From DASVFB01 sp963766345 (GTDB taxonomy: Bacteria > Actinomycetota > Thermoleophilia > Gaiellales > Gaiellaceae): a stretch of DNA of 64,000 nt. Every line of letters begins with the position of its first letter. Position 1 is the stretch's first letter. A program made the translations under genes and the position numbers. The DNA lies in NCBI GenBank assembly GCA_963766345.1, contig CAVXZL010000012.1:1-64000 (forward strand), in the 5' to 3' direction. Under the pieces are notes generated by a model. The model was not told the origin of the DNA. It saw only the letters and a program-made list of their open reading frames with translations, and searched no databases. Shown piece by piece: positions 32,465 to 42,169 of this stretch.

Positions 32465-33079
32465 TTGACCGCCCTTGTGACCGGTTTCGGCCGGTTCGCG
32501 AAGGTCGAGCGGAACCCGAGCGCGTTGATCGCCGGCAACCTCGACGGCACCCGGATCGGCGGGCACGAGGTCGCGGGTCGTGTCCTGCCGGTCTCCGCCG
32601 AGACGACTCCCGGGGCCGTCCGCGATGCGCTCGCGGAGACCGAGCCCGAGATCCTGCTGCTGCTCGGAGTCGCTCCCGGCCGCGCGGCACTCGCGGCGGA
32701 GCGCGTCGCCGTCAACGTCCTCGACTTCGAGGAGCCGGACAACGACGGCGCGCTCCCCGTCGACTTGCCGATCGAGGTCGACGGTCCGGCCGCCTACTTG
32801 GCGACGCTTCCACTCCGCGCGATCGTCGAGGCGTGGCACGAGGCGGGCATCCCCGGCTATCTCTCCAACACCGCGGGCACGTACCTCTGCAACGCTGCGT
32901 TCTACGCCGCCCTGCACGCAACGGCGGACGCGCCTCTCCCGGTCGGTTTCATCCACCTCCCGAGCCTCCCTGCCGAAGTTGCCGGACAGCGCCCGCCGGA
33001 GCCGAGCATGCCGCTCGAGACCCAGATCGCAGGCGTTCGGATCGCTCTCGAAGCGACGGTCGCCGCCCTCGTCGCGTAG
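32465..33079 (+). CDS. pcp: Pyroglutamyl-peptidase I (peptidase C15)
   Basis: A cytoplasmic cysteine peptidase of about 204 aa that removes N-terminal pyroglutamate from peptides. TALVTGFGRFAKVERNPSAL is the family N-terminus. The catalytic triad is visible as Glu in VAPGRAALAAERVAVN, Cys in LSNTAGTYLCNAAFYAAL and His in VGFIHLPSLP. The start is probably TTG 32465; a GTG at 32477 is possible. It is divergent from the 5-oxoprolinase-like operon across the shared element, and its stop overlaps the GTG of the next gene (TAGTG). Its product, 5-oxoproline, is the natural substrate of the adjacent ring-opening enzyme. Confidence 0.9.
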   Translation: MTALVTGFGRFAKVERNPSALIAGNLDGTRIGGHEVAGRVLPVSAETTPGAVRDALAETEPEILLLLGVAPGRAALAAERVAVNVLDFEEPDNDGALPVDLPIEVDGPAAYLATLPLRAIVEAWHEAGIPGYLSNTAGTYLCNAAFYAALHATADAPLPVGFIHLPSLPAEVAGQRPPEPSMPLETQIAGVRIALEATVAALVA

Positions 33080-33969
33080 TGGCCGCCCGTCTGTCCGTCT
33101 GTCTCACGTTCGACTTCGATGCATTGTCGCCGTGGGCGTTCGGAATGGCGAACGGCAACGTGGCCGCTCTGTCACGAGGCGAGTTCGGAGCCGTCGCCGT
33201 TCCGCGCATCCTGGCTTTGCTCGAGCGCAAAGGCATCGCGGCGACGTTCTTCGTCCCGGGTCACACCGCCCTCGCCTATCCCGAGCTCGTTCGAGAGATC
33301 CACGCTGCTGGCCACGAGCTCGGTCACCACGGCTGGGTGCACGAGCCGCTCTCGCAGCTCGAGCCCGGACCCGAGCGCGAGCTCCTCCTTCGCGGACTCG
33401 ACGCACTCGACCGTGTGGCCGGGGTCAAACCGGTCGGCTACCGCGCACCCTCGGTGGACGTGAGCGTTGCCACGGTCGAGATCCTCCTCGAGCACGGCTT
33501 CGTGTACGACGCCTCGTTCTCGGGCTCCGATTTCGAGCCGTACTACCTGCGTACTCGCGACGCGTTCCCCGCAGGCGCCGAATACGAGTTCGGCGAGAAC
33601 GTCGATCTCGTCGGCATTCCGTTTTCGTGGGCCCTCAGCGACTTCCAGTACTTCGAGTTCGTTCCCGGCGTGACCGGACGCCAGGACGCGCCGTCGAAGG
33701 TCTACGAGATCTGGCGCGCGGAGCTCGAGTGGGCGCACGGCAACGTTCCCGGCGGCGTCTTCGACCTGTGTATGCACCCGCAGGCGATCGGCAGGGGCCC
33801 GAGGCTCGCGATGCTCGAGGATCTGATCGATGCCGCAACGAGCCTCGACGGAGTCGCCTTCGAGCGGCTGGGGGATTACGCCGCCTGCTGGCGGCGCGAG
33901 CATCCGCTCGCCGAGTGGCTTCGGAGCAAACCGGTCCACGCACGCCGCTCGCTGTCAGCCGGCGGGTGA
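33079..33969 (+). CDS. Polysaccharide-deacetylase-fold (NodB-like) hydrolase
   Basis: A 296-aa cytoplasmic protein without a signal peptide. CLTFDFDALS (metal/catalytic Asp), AATFFVPGHTALAYPELVRE, HELGHHGWVHE (His metal ligands), VGYRAPSVDVS and FDLCMHPQAIGRG mark the NodB/carbohydrate-esterase-4 fold. This cytoplasmic branch includes PuuE-type allantoinases and cyclic-imide or peptidoglycan-type deacetylases. Coupled to pcp and near a 5-oxoprolinase-like pair, it more likely hydrolyses a cyclic amide or imide than a polysaccharide. That is inference. GTG 33079 overlaps the pcp stop. Confidence 0.82.
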   Translation: MAARLSVCLTFDFDALSPWAFGMANGNVAALSRGEFGAVAVPRILALLERKGIAATFFVPGHTALAYPELVREIHAAGHELGHHGWVHEPLSQLEPGPERELLLRGLDALDRVAGVKPVGYRAPSVDVSVATVEILLEHGFVYDASFSGSDFEPYYLRTRDAFPAGAEYEFGENVDLVGIPFSWALSDFQYFEFVPGVTGRQDAPSKVYEIWRAELEWAHGNVPGGVFDLCMHPQAIGRGPRLAMLEDLIDAATSLDGVAFERLGDYAACWRREHPLAEWLRSKPVHARRSLSAGG

Positions 33970-34163
33970 GAGCCCGGAGGCAGAGCCGAAGCTCGACGTT
34001 CTTGGCTTCAACAGGCGGTTCTAAACCGCGCTGACCCCTCCATCACTTCCGAGACACTGAACATGTACGCGCTTCAGAGCCTTCCGCGCACCGGAACCCC
34101 AGGTGCGACGACCGTGCCATGCCGCCGCAAGCTTCGGTCGGCGGCGGTCCGACGCGAAGTCGA

Positions 34164-34492
34164 CTAGACCAGGAGTTCCCCGCAAGCGCGGCAGCGGACG
34201 GGGCTGCCTTCGAGCTCGCGCCCGCAACCGGGGCATGTCGCCGCGCCCGACCCCGATGGCGTCGCGGCTACCGCGTGGACGCGGGCGAGCAGCTCGTCGC
34301 AGAGATCGAGCAGGCGGATCGCGTCGGCTGCGAGTCGCCGAGTACCTCCGCGAGCCGCTTCGCGAGAACACACGCGTGCGTGAGCGCGTCGACGTCGCGC
34401 CGCTGCTCGGCTTCCGACGCGGCGTTGAACAGCAGGACGAGCGAGTTGGACGCCGTTCGCTTCTTCCGTACCGAGGCCGGACCTTGATTCAT
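34164..34492 (-). CDS. Small protein with C-terminal zinc ribbon (frameshifted)
   Basis: A protein of about 109 aa in two frames joined near 34340. The first part is NSLVLLFNAASEAEQRRDVD ALTHACVLAKRLAEVLG, a helical segment. The second is RLLDLCDELLARVHAV, a short linker, and a double CxxC zinc ribbon, CPGCGRELEGSPVRCRACGE LLV. I do not recognise a family. The neighbours (deacetylase-fold gene and multicopper oxidase remnant) give no functional hint. Between 33970 and 34163 nothing else is seen. Confidence 0.5.
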
Positions 34493-34526
34493 CCGTCGTG
34501 CGCTGGCTGCTTATGCCGATGGGCCG

Positions 34527-35300
34527 CTACGGCTGGACGGTGAACGGGCGCATCATGTCGTTGTCTTCGTGCTCGACGATGTGGCAGTGGTAGACGTAGG
34601 TTTGCGGCGCGGTCACGCCGGCGGGTAGCTCGTATCTGGCGCGGATGGTGGTGAAGTAGCCAGGGTTGGCCTTGATGGTGTCCTTGAAGCCGCGCTCGTC
34701 GGGCGGCTCCATCGGCCCGGTCGCATAGGGGTCGGGTCGATTCCGCCGGGGACACCGCCGCCGGCGGCGGGCTCGTTGGCTTCGTCGTAGGCTGCCGCGT
34801 CGAAGGGGTGCGGCCGATCACCTGGAAGGTGACGAGGTGGCTGTGCATCGGGTGCGTGTCCGCGGTCAGGTTGACGTACACCCAGTCCTCGACAGTGCCA
34901 ACCCTGGGTGCCTCCGTCACCGGGGCGTCGAAGTGGACACCGTTCAGGTTCAGGAACCAGGTCGGCTCGTCGACATCGAGCTCGTTCAGGGTGATGTAGC
35001 GCGTCCGCACCGGTTCGGGCAGGTCGGCCTTCCGCCCCGGCAGGCTCGACGGAATCCTGCGCTGGCCCGGCCGGCTCACTAAGTGGCCGACGCGGATCTG
35101 CATCGCCTGTTCCAGCGAGGGGGCCGGCGTCGTGACCGGCTTCCTCGGGTTGTGGTTCTTCATCACCAGTCGGGCGCCTGCGAACTTGCTGAAGTCGACC
35201 AGCACGTCGGCCCGCTCTGCCGGGGCGAGCATCAGCTCTTTCACCGGCACCGGCCTGTCTTGCGCAGCAGCTACGGCGAGTTCACGGGCGCCGGCACGGA
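34527..35300 (-). pseudogene. 3' part of a CotA/bilirubin-oxidase-type multicopper oxidase gene
   Basis: Only the last third of a multicopper oxidase remains. It reads RPVPVKELMLAPAERADVLV DFSKFAGARLV, then FLNLNGVHFDAPVTEAPRVG and the copper motif HPMHSHLVTFQVIGR. After a frameshift near 34750 it continues GYFTTIRARYELPAG and YVYHCHIVEHEDNDMMRPFT, which holds the T1/T3 ligands and axial Met. The two N-terminal cupredoxin domains and the start are missing, so it is non-functional as it stands. Confidence 0.75.
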
Positions 35301-35612
35301 CAGCGCGTCACACTCTTGCTGGGGATCGCACTGGCCGGTTGCCTCCTGGCCGGGGCGCTCATCGGCTCGAGGAGCGGCCACCGGCCGATGTCGGAACGTG
35401 GCGTTGGGGGCACACGCGCAGTTCAACCGCTGCCTCTCTATTGGTGGGTTCCAGCGGGATTCGACGCTCTCAATCGCCTCCTCGTCAGCGGCCATTCCTA
35501 TCCGTCGATGGCGTGGCCGTGAATCAACTGCCGCGACAGGGCGGGCAAGGTCGAGCCGGGCTTTGTCATGCTCCGGGGCGCCCGCGCCAGGCGGGCGAAA
35601 GGAGGAGGAGAG
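35301..35612. other. Intergenic, upstream of the secreted Asp-box protein
   Basis: A plus-strand piece reads LLLGIALAGCLLAGALIGSR, like a signal or anchor sequence, but it has no supported downstream gene. Only the strong AAAGGAGGAGG ribosome-binding site at 35598-35608 is assigned to the following gene. Confidence 0.45.
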
Positions 35613-37292
35613 ATGAAGCGACTCGTCACGGCGCTCGCGGCGCTCGGGACGGCGGTGCTCGTGGTCGCGATCGCGCCGGTCGCGGGATCGAGCAGCTCGC
35701 CCTGGAGCTCGAGCGTCTCGTTCACGAACGTCGTCGCCAGCTCGCCGACGAGCGGCGGCGGCTATCCGGTGCCTGCAGGCTCGCGGGTCCCGGAAGCGGG
35801 GACGTGCGGGCCGGGGCCGTTCGACGCGAACCACTCGGAGTCGTGGCTCGCCGTGCAGCCGGGGACGGAGGACATCCTCGGGACGTCGAAGTTCTTCTTC
35901 GACAAGTACTCGACCTTCTACATGTTCTACCTCGGCGCCTACCAGATGCCTGGAGGGACTCCGTCCGGGGACAACCAGCTCCAGGGCTACGACTGCGTCT
36001 CGACCGGGACGCAGGACATGCCGCCGAGCTGGACGGACACGACCGACCCGAACGTCGACTTCGACACGCAGGGGCGCGCGTACCAGACCGTACTTGCCTT
36101 CAACTCGTTCTTCGACGCGACGAAGCTCCATCCCGACGGCGAGGTCGATGTCTCGTACAGCGACGATCTCGGCCGCCACTGGGTGAAGGGAAACGGCGGT
36201 ATGCCGCTCGAGCCGTCGAACAACGCCTCGGCGAAGCAGCTCGGCCACGTCGAGGACAAGCAGTGGATCGCCGTCAACCACATCGCCGGCAATCGCTTCC
36301 GGGATCACGTCTACGCAGCCTGGGCGGTCTTCAACGGGGCCGGCGGCGGGATCAAGGTGCGGATGGCGGTGTCGCGCGACCGCGGGCAGACGTTCGACAA
36401 GGCGGTGACGATCACGCCGCCGTCGCAGGTCAGCCCGGGAGCGACGTACGTGTACCCGTCGATCGACGCCGTGGGCGACGTCTACGTCGCGGTCGTGTCC
36501 TTCCCGGCGAACGGCGGGACGTCGACGATCTACGTCGCGCGTTCGACCGACGACGCGCGGACGTTCGGTCCCTTCGTCGCGGTCACTCCCGTGTCCTCGA
36601 TTCCGACAGCGGCTCTGCCGAATACGCGCTTCCGCGACGGCATCACCGAGAGCTTCGCGGCGAGCCCGACCTATGCGGGTCACCTCTACCTCGCGTACGA
36701 GGACTGGGACCCGGTACTCGGGCAGATGGATGTGAAGTTCACGCAGTCGACCGACGCCGGAGAACACTGGTCGACACCCGTCGTCGTCAACGACAACCTC
36801 GACCTGCCGGGGATGCCGACCGACCAGTTCCAGCCGTCGGTCGCCGCCGGCCCGAACGGCGCCGTCGGCGTTGCGTTCTACGACCGGCGCGCGGCGTGCC
36901 CGAACGATCCCAGCGTCCTCGCCGCGGACGTCGGCCGGACGAACTTCTGCATCGACACGTCGCTGCAGCCGTACAAGGACACCGGCGCAGGCGCGGTGCC
37001 CAGCGGCGGCAACGACAGGATCTCCCAGTCCACATGGGATCCCGAGCAACCCGGGCAGCATCTTGGCGGCCTTTCGCAGTACCCGTGCGCAGGCGCCCGG
37101 GATCCGTGCCCGGCGGGCGCCGGGTTCATCGGCGACTACTTCGGGCTCGCGATCTCGAGCGGGAACATCTACGCGCTGATGGTCTCGACCCACTACGCCT
37201 CGGACGTCACCGCGGACGAGGGCGGGCCGATCTACTACCAGCAGCAGGTGCTCGCGACGGTGCCGCGCGCCGGAATCGCCGCCGGCTATTGA
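35613..37292 (+). CDS. Secreted sialidase-like beta-propeller protein (Asp-box repeats)
   Basis: A 559-aa exported protein. The signal peptide is MKRLVTALAALGTAVLVVAI, cleaved near residue 25. Asp-box-like repeats recur: SYSDDLGRHWVKG, AVSRDRGQTFDKAV, ARSTDDARTFGPF and TQSTDAGEHWSTPV, typical of BNR/sialidase propellers. The catalytic Arg triad of true sialidases cannot be confirmed by eye, so it may be a non-catalytic or other glycan-related propeller. The ATG at 35613 is behind a strong AGGAGG site, and the gene is followed by a hairpin. It stands alone. Confidence 0.8.
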   Translation: MKRLVTALAALGTAVLVVAIAPVAGSSSSPWSSSVSFTNVVASSPTSGGGYPVPAGSRVPEAGTCGPGPFDANHSESWLAVQPGTEDILGTSKFFFDKYSTFYMFYLGAYQMPGGTPSGDNQLQGYDCVSTGTQDMPPSWTDTTDPNVDFDTQGRAYQTVLAFNSFFDATKLHPDGEVDVSYSDDLGRHWVKGNGGMPLEPSNNASAKQLGHVEDKQWIAVNHIAGNRFRDHVYAAWAVFNGAGGGIKVRMAVSRDRGQTFDKAVTITPPSQVSPGATYVYPSIDAVGDVYVAVVSFPANGGTSTIYVARSTDDARTFGPFVAVTPVSSIPTAALPNTRFRDGITESFAASPTYAGHLYLAYEDWDPVLGQMDVKFTQSTDAGEHWSTPVVVNDNLDLPGMPTDQFQPSVAAGPNGAVGVAFYDRRAACPNDPSVLAADVGRTNFCIDTSLQPYKDTGAGAVPSGGNDRISQSTWDPEQPGQHLGGLSQYPCAGARDPCPAGAGFIGDYFGLAISSGNIYALMVSTHYASDVTADEGGPIYYQQQVLATVPRAGIAAGY

Positions 37293-37301
37293 CCATCACC
37301 T

Positions 37302-37327
37302 GGGCCGGGCAGGCGACTGCCCGGCCC
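37302..37327 (+). terminator. Hairpin terminator after the Asp-box protein
   Basis: An 11-bp stem (37302-37312 with 37317-37327), 4-nt loop, 9 nt past the stop codon. Confidence 0.7.
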
Positions 37328-37905
37328 CAACCTCGCCTATCCACGTGGGGTGCAGAAAGTCGATCGTCACGCCGCGGCTTGGTATTCGTGCATGAGTCCG
37401 CCGCGCGTCAGCGGTCTGGCTGGCCCCGTTGCGCGGCGTCGACGCGCACGACGCGCGGACCGCGAGTGGTCGGCCATCTTGCTCGTCCCGAGCCTGTCCC
37501 GCACCAGGCCTGTTCACACGAAGGAACGCGGCGACCGGGCTCGGAGCCGCACCAACGGGATGTTCGTCGTCGACGGAGCGTAGCTCGGCGAGAATCCCGA
37601 GTCGGTCCTGCCACGCCGTTTGGCGAGCGCAGGGCTAACTGGGTCTGGGCCGTCTTCGAGCGCGGGGCGAACGCGCTTGAGCGTCCTCCTGTCGTCCGCT
37701 GCGATTCGCCGCGCCTCATTTGTCTCCAGTTGCCGCTCAAATTCGGCCTGGAGTGCCCGTGGGCGATTCAGCGTCCCGCCTCCAAATCGGTGCTTCCCAG
37801 GAGTGGGCACCGAGTTTTGGCACCCACAGGCGATCGAGCTCTTCGCCAGTGGTTTGCGCTGGTCCGCGCGGAGCCTGAGCAGCGGGCGCGCGAGTCCCAT
37901 TAGCG
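37328..37905. other. 578-bp stretch without supported gene
   Basis: Long arginine-rich frames occur on both strands but none has a family motif or ribosome-binding site. A minus-strand frame reads FERQLETNEARRIAADDRRT, which might be a decayed helical protein. I cannot assign it. Confidence 0.4.
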
Positions 37906-38802
37906 CTACTCGACCGAGGCAGCTTGGCTTACGCGCAGCACGACGTTGCCCGACTTCTGGCCGTGTCGACGTAACGCGCGGCTTCGACGATCTCTGCGGT
38001 AGCTGCCGATGCCGAGCTTCGCGCGCTTGCTTCCGACGAGCCGCGTAATGAGAACGAGGAGCGGCACGTGGTACATGAACCCGAGATCCATGGTGATGTA
38101 GATGCCGCCGGGCTTCAGCGAGCGCCTGCAACGGCGGAACGAACTCTTGCCGACCGCGTCGAAGATCACGTCGTACGTCTTCCCGTTCTGCGTGAAGTCC
38201 TCGCGCAAGCGATCGACGACGTCTCGTGCGCCGAGCGACCGCACGAGCTCGACGTCTTTCGTGTCGCATACCGCTGTGACGTCGGCATCAAGTGGTGCGC
38301 GAGTAACTGCACCGCGGCAGTTCCGACCGACCCCGCGGCACCGTAGACGAGGACGCTCTTCCCTCGCGGCGGATACGCAGCTCGCATGCAGGTGAGCGCG
38401 AGCAGCGAGCCGTCGGGGATCGCCGCCGCCTCGTCGAACGTTAGCGCTGCCGGCTTCCGTGCGATGACGCCGCTCTCGGGCACGATTACGTACTCCGCGT
38501 TCGCGCCCCCCTTGATGCCGAACACCTCGTCGCCGACCTGGAGTTCTGTCACGCCCGCGCCGACCCTCTCGACGCTGCCGGCGAACTCGGTGCCGAGACT
38601 CGTCCGCCTCGGGCGGCGGATGCCGATCAAGAGGCGGGGTGAAGCGTTACTCGACGCTGCGCACGCGCATCGTGTCGCTGCGCGTCACCGTGGAGGCGTG
38701 AACCCTGACGAGCACCTCGTCGTCCTTCGGCGCGGGACGCTCTACTTCGGCGACACGTAGCACCTCCGGAGGTCCGTACCGATCGTGGACGACAGCTCGC
38801 AT
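37906..38802 (-). pseudogene. Zinc-type alcohol dehydrogenase/quinone oxidoreductase gene, inactivated
   Basis: A medium-chain dehydrogenase-like gene starting MRAVVHDRYGPPEVLRVAEV at ATG 38802. An in-frame TAA interrupts it near 38650, after TRSDTMRVRSVE. It continues RTSLGTEFAGSVERVGAGVT ELQVGDEVFG, then GKSVLVYGAAGSVGTAAVQL. After a frameshift near 38290 comes VRSLGARDVVDRLREDFTQN, then GGIYITMDLGFMYHV. The C-terminus is shortened (RRHGQKSGNVVLRV). The nucleotide-binding motif (GAAGSVG) is intact, but the stop, frameshift and C-terminal deletion together make it a pseudogene. 38803-38974 contains nothing recognised. Confidence 0.75.
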
Positions 38803-38974
38803 TCCTCGGTCAGCATGGTGATCGATTCACGCCCTCAGCGCCTGGCTCTTTCAACCCGAGCCGGCTGCGGAGCAACACGCGGAGCAGCCGGCAACCGAAA
38901 GAGCACAAGCCACCCACGAGAAACGACACGGTCGACGGGCCTCTGCGTGGAATCGCGCCGTTGGGGACCGGGCA

Positions 38975-39538
38975 TCAGCCGTGCCGCTCGACCCCTTCGA
39001 GCCGAAGTCCCTGCGAGGCGCTCGGCTCAGGGAAGTTCGCCGGGTGAGTTCGCAGATCGCGGCCGAGCCAGCGCCCGGCGAGCACGGCCGCGAGCAGGAG
39101 TGCACAGGCGAGGCCCGCTTCCGGCGGCGAGTGGTGGCGGCCGAACTCGACGACGAGGATCAGCGTGCCGAGGCCGACGAGGAGCAGGGCGATCACGCGG
39201 TGGAAGCGGCCCGCTTCGGAGTGCGGCCAGGGGTCGAGCGGGCGCACGATCTCCCTGCCGTCGTTCGAGTCGGTGCAGCGCTCTTTGACTGGGCAGGCGT
39301 TGCAGACGTGTGCGCGGGCGCGGTAGCGGACGAGCCTGAGCTCGCGGTCGAACTCGCGCGGCCACAGCTGTTCGCCTTCCGGACAGTGCCAGAAGTCGTG
39401 GTCGGGCTCGTAGCGGAAGCCTGCGGTGCGGAAGCGGAGCGCCCGGCGGTGGGTGTGCGCGGACAGCCACTCGAGGCAGAACGCGGCGGTGACGAGGAAG
39501 CCGGCGTACGCGGCGGCGAGCAGGGCCTCGGCGCTCAC
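38975..39538 (-). CDS. Membrane protein with cysteine cluster, coupled to NO reductase
   Basis: A 187-aa protein starting at GTG 39538, overlapping the stop of the NO reductase gene. It has an N-terminal helix (ALLAAAYAGFLVTAAFCLEW), a soluble part with FRYEPDHDFWHCPEGEQLWP and a Cys cluster ARAHVCNACPVKERCTDSND, and two further helices (VIALLLVGLGTLILVV; LACALLLAAVLAGRW). The Cys pattern resembles the zinc-ribbon-like C-x2-C-x5-C at the end of some DDE transposases, but here it sits between membrane helices. I infer an accessory, metal-binding or electron-transfer role for the reductase. Confidence 0.65.
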   Translation of the reverse strand: MSAEALLAAAYAGFLVTAAFCLEWLSAHTHRRALRFRTAGFRYEPDHDFWHCPEGEQLWPREFDRELRLVRYRARAHVCNACPVKERCTDSNDGREIVRPLDPWPHSEAGRFHRVIALLLVGLGTLILVVEFGRHHSPPEAGLACALLLAAVLAGRWLGRDLRTHPANFPEPSASQGLRLEGVERHG

Positions 39539-41874
39539 ACGAGCCTCGCCGCTGCCGCCTCGTCTCCTGCGACCGCGTCTATCCCGGCGGGCTGGGCGAT
39601 CTCGGTGAAGAGGATGTCCTCCGGCTCCTCGAGCGTCACCTGCTTGACGGTGTAGCGGATGCCGAGGTAGGCGATGTAGAGCGCCGGGATGGCGCCGCCG
39701 ACGATGAAGACGAGGTCGCCGGGAAGGCGCAGCCATTCGAGCGCGTTGTTGACGCCATCGGTGAGGAAGGAGGGCTGGCGAGCCTCGACGTAGCCGGAGC
39801 CGACCGACTTGTACAGCTGCAGGATCCCGAGCGGGAGCAGGGTCGCGAAGCACATCCAGGCGAGCCCGAGGTTGGTCGACCAGAAGCAGATCCGCGCCCA
39901 TTTCTCCGGCCAGCGCTCAGCGGGGATCAGGTAGCGGAGGCAGAACATCGCGAGCCCCAGCGCCAGCATTCCGTACACGCCCATCATCGCGGCGTGGCCG
40001 TGGTTCGCGGTCAGGGCGGTGCCGATCTCGTAGTAGGAGACGACCGGCAGGTTGATCAGGAAACCGAAGATTCCGGCGCCGAGGAAGTTCCAGAAGCCGA
40101 CCGCGACGAGGAACATCACCGCCCAGCGGTGCGGGAAGGGCGTCTGTGAGCGCGACTGCTGCGCCGCTCCCAACTGCAGGAACGACCACGCCTCCACGGT
40201 TAGGAAGGTGAGCGGGATCACCTCGGCGGCCGAGAAGAACGCACCCAGCGCCATGTGCTCGGCCGGCTCGCCGGAGAAGTACAAGTGGTGCATCGTCCCG
40301 ATCACCCCGCCGGCCGAGTAGAGGACGACGTCGAGGAAGACGACGGTCAGCGCGGTCTTCTCGCGGACGACGCCGAGCAGCACGAACATGTACGCGACCA
40401 TCACGGTTGTGAACAGCTCGAGGAAGTCCTCGACCCACAGGTGCACGACCCAGAAGCGCCAGAACTCCGTGGTAGTGAAGTTGTCGTCGGTGCGGGCGAC
40501 CAGGCCGACCGCGTAGAAGGCGGGGATCGCGCAGGCGGCGAGGAAGAACAGCCAGGGCATGTTGCCCGGATGCTCGCTCGCAAGCCTGCGGCGCAGGACG
40601 CGGAAGAGCATCACCACCCAGACGACGAGGCCGACCGTCAGCAGGATCTGCCAGATCCGCGCCAGGTCGAGGTACTCGAACCCCTGCAGCCCGACCCAGT
40701 TCGTGACCGAGGCGTTCTTCAGCACCTCGTGGATCGCGAGGTAGGAGCCGACGAGCGTGCCGCCGACGACTACGGCGAGCGCGCCGAGCAGCGCGAACGC
40801 GAGCTTGTCCTGATGCTTCGGCTCGCGCCGCGCGATCATCGGCGCGAGAAAGATGCCGGCGGCGACGAACGAGGTCGCAACCCAAAAGATCGCGAGCTGC
40901 ACGTGCCAAGTTCGCATCAGGTTGTACGGGAACACCTTCGCCAGGTCGAAGCCGAAGAAGTTGTCGATCTCCGCCCGGTAGTGCTGCGCGGCCGCGCCGA
41001 CGAGCGTCTGGATCAGGAACAGCGCCGCCATCACGAAGAAGAACCAGGCGCTCGCCCGCTGCGCCGGCGTCAATGCCACGTCGCCGGGCGAGCGAAAGCT
41101 GAGCGTCGCCTGCTCGCGGCCGTGCCAGCCGAGCCGCGCGCCCCAGCGGCCGAAGACGGCGAAGAGGATTCCGATCCCGCCGAGCAGCGCGATCAGGGAC
41201 AGCACCGACCAGACGATCACGTTCGCGGTCGGCTTGTTGTCGACGCGGGGCTCCGGCGGCCAGTTGTTCGTGTACGAGTACTCGTGGCCGGGCCGGTGCG
41301 CGGCCGCAGCCCATGCGGTCCAGGCGAAGAAGGCGGTCAACTGGCGTAGCTGCGTCGGATTGGTGATGTCGTTCGGCCGCAGGCCGTGGTTCGTCTTCGG
41401 GTCGGAGAAGAAGCCGCTGTAGTAGGGCACGAGCTTCCGGAACGCCGCCGCCTGCGCGGCGCTGAAGCGGAGCGTGCCCGTCTTCGAGTCGTACCGGTTC
41501 GCGCGCATGTCCTCGACGGTCTTCTGCACTGCCGCGTCCGATGAGGCGCCGCCGTAGCTTGCCCGGACGAGGTCGGAGGAGCGGCGCAGGTAGTCGGCCG
41601 TGTAGTCGGGACCGAGGTAAGCGCCGTGTCCGAACGCCGAGCCGTACTCCATCAGCCCGTTGTTCAGGAACACCCGCTGTCCATGGCTGATGTCCGAGCC
41701 GGTGAACAGTACCCTCCCCCGCGCGTCGACGACCTGCCTGGGAACAGGCGGATGCGACGTGTAATTGCGGTAGGCGAGCAGCCCGAGTACGAAGAAGCCG
41801 AACAGGACGACCAGCAGCACCGCCTGGATCCATCCCTTCGAGATCAGGAACTCGCGCCGACCGGTGGTCTCCAT
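39535..41874 (-). CDS. norZ: Quinol-dependent nitric oxide reductase (qNOR)
   Basis: A 779-aa haem-copper-superfamily enzyme reducing 2 NO to N2O with quinol. Residues about 20-240 form the N-terminal cytochrome-c-like extracytoplasmic extension without CxxCH, as in qNOR (DARGRVLFTGSDISHGQRVF, NGLMEYGSAFGHGAYLGPDY). The catalytic core has TWHVQLAIFWVAT (low-spin haem His), VVHLWVEDFLELFTTVMVAY (FeB His and Glu), GTMHHLYFSG (paired His) and TALTANHGHAAMMGVYGMLA (haem His). The ATG at 41874 gives the expected length. The reductase probably detoxifies NO. Confidence 0.92.
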   Translation of the reverse strand: METTGRREFLISKGWIQAVLLVVLFGFFVLGLLAYRNYTSHPPVPRQVVDARGRVLFTGSDISHGQRVFLNNGLMEYGSAFGHGAYLGPDYTADYLRRSSDLVRASYGGASSDAAVQKTVEDMRANRYDSKTGTLRFSAAQAAAFRKLVPYYSGFFSDPKTNHGLRPNDITNPTQLRQLTAFFAWTAWAAAAHRPGHEYSYTNNWPPEPRVDNKPTANVIVWSVLSLIALLGGIGILFAVFGRWGARLGWHGREQATLSFRSPGDVALTPAQRASAWFFFVMAALFLIQTLVGAAAQHYRAEIDNFFGFDLAKVFPYNLMRTWHVQLAIFWVATSFVAAGIFLAPMIARREPKHQDKLAFALLGALAVVVGGTLVGSYLAIHEVLKNASVTNWVGLQGFEYLDLARIWQILLTVGLVVWVVMLFRVLRRRLASEHPGNMPWLFFLAACAIPAFYAVGLVARTDDNFTTTEFWRFWVVHLWVEDFLELFTTVMVAYMFVLLGVVREKTALTVVFLDVVLYSAGGVIGTMHHLYFSGEPAEHMALGAFFSAAEVIPLTFLTVEAWSFLQLGAAQQSRSQTPFPHRWAVMFLVAVGFWNFLGAGIFGFLINLPVVSYYEIGTALTANHGHAAMMGVYGMLALGLAMFCLRYLIPAERWPEKWARICFWSTNLGLAWMCFATLLPLGILQLYKSVGSGYVEARQPSFLTDGVNNALEWLRLPGDLVFIVGGAIPALYIAYLGIRYTVKQVTLEEPEDILFTEIAQPAGIDAVAGDEAAAARLV

Positions 41875-42165
41875 TGCGGCTCCTCCTCAGTCGACCGCAA
41901 CGTGGAGGACGCAAGATATTAACGGCGCTCGCCCCCGACCGCCACCGCACCACCGCCGCGCGGGCGCCTGGAGGTCGCGAGCTCATGACCCCAGAGTCCG
42001 TGGTTTTTGCCGATGCGCAAGCGGCGCGCCCAGGATATTCGTCATTTCCCCCCGCCGCGATCACCGGGTTCCCGTACGTGCTCCCGGCGAGGTCGCCTGC
42101 CGTAATCGGATGGTGCGTCGGCAGCGCGAGACCACCGTGCCGCGGGGTTCGGGCCGGTTGGTACC
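41875..42165. other. Region upstream of norZ without recognisable gene
   Basis: It should hold the norZ promoter; an AT-rich AAGATATTAA lies at 41912-41921. No confident -35/-10 pair or coding sequence was found. Confidence 0.4.
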
Positions 42166-42169
42166 GAGC

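Noticed and set aside
38975..39538. Transposase remnant, because of the C-x2-C-x5-C cluster
   Set aside because: The cluster is flanked by membrane helices and the gene is coupled to norZ; no DDE catalytic residues or inverted repeats are present.
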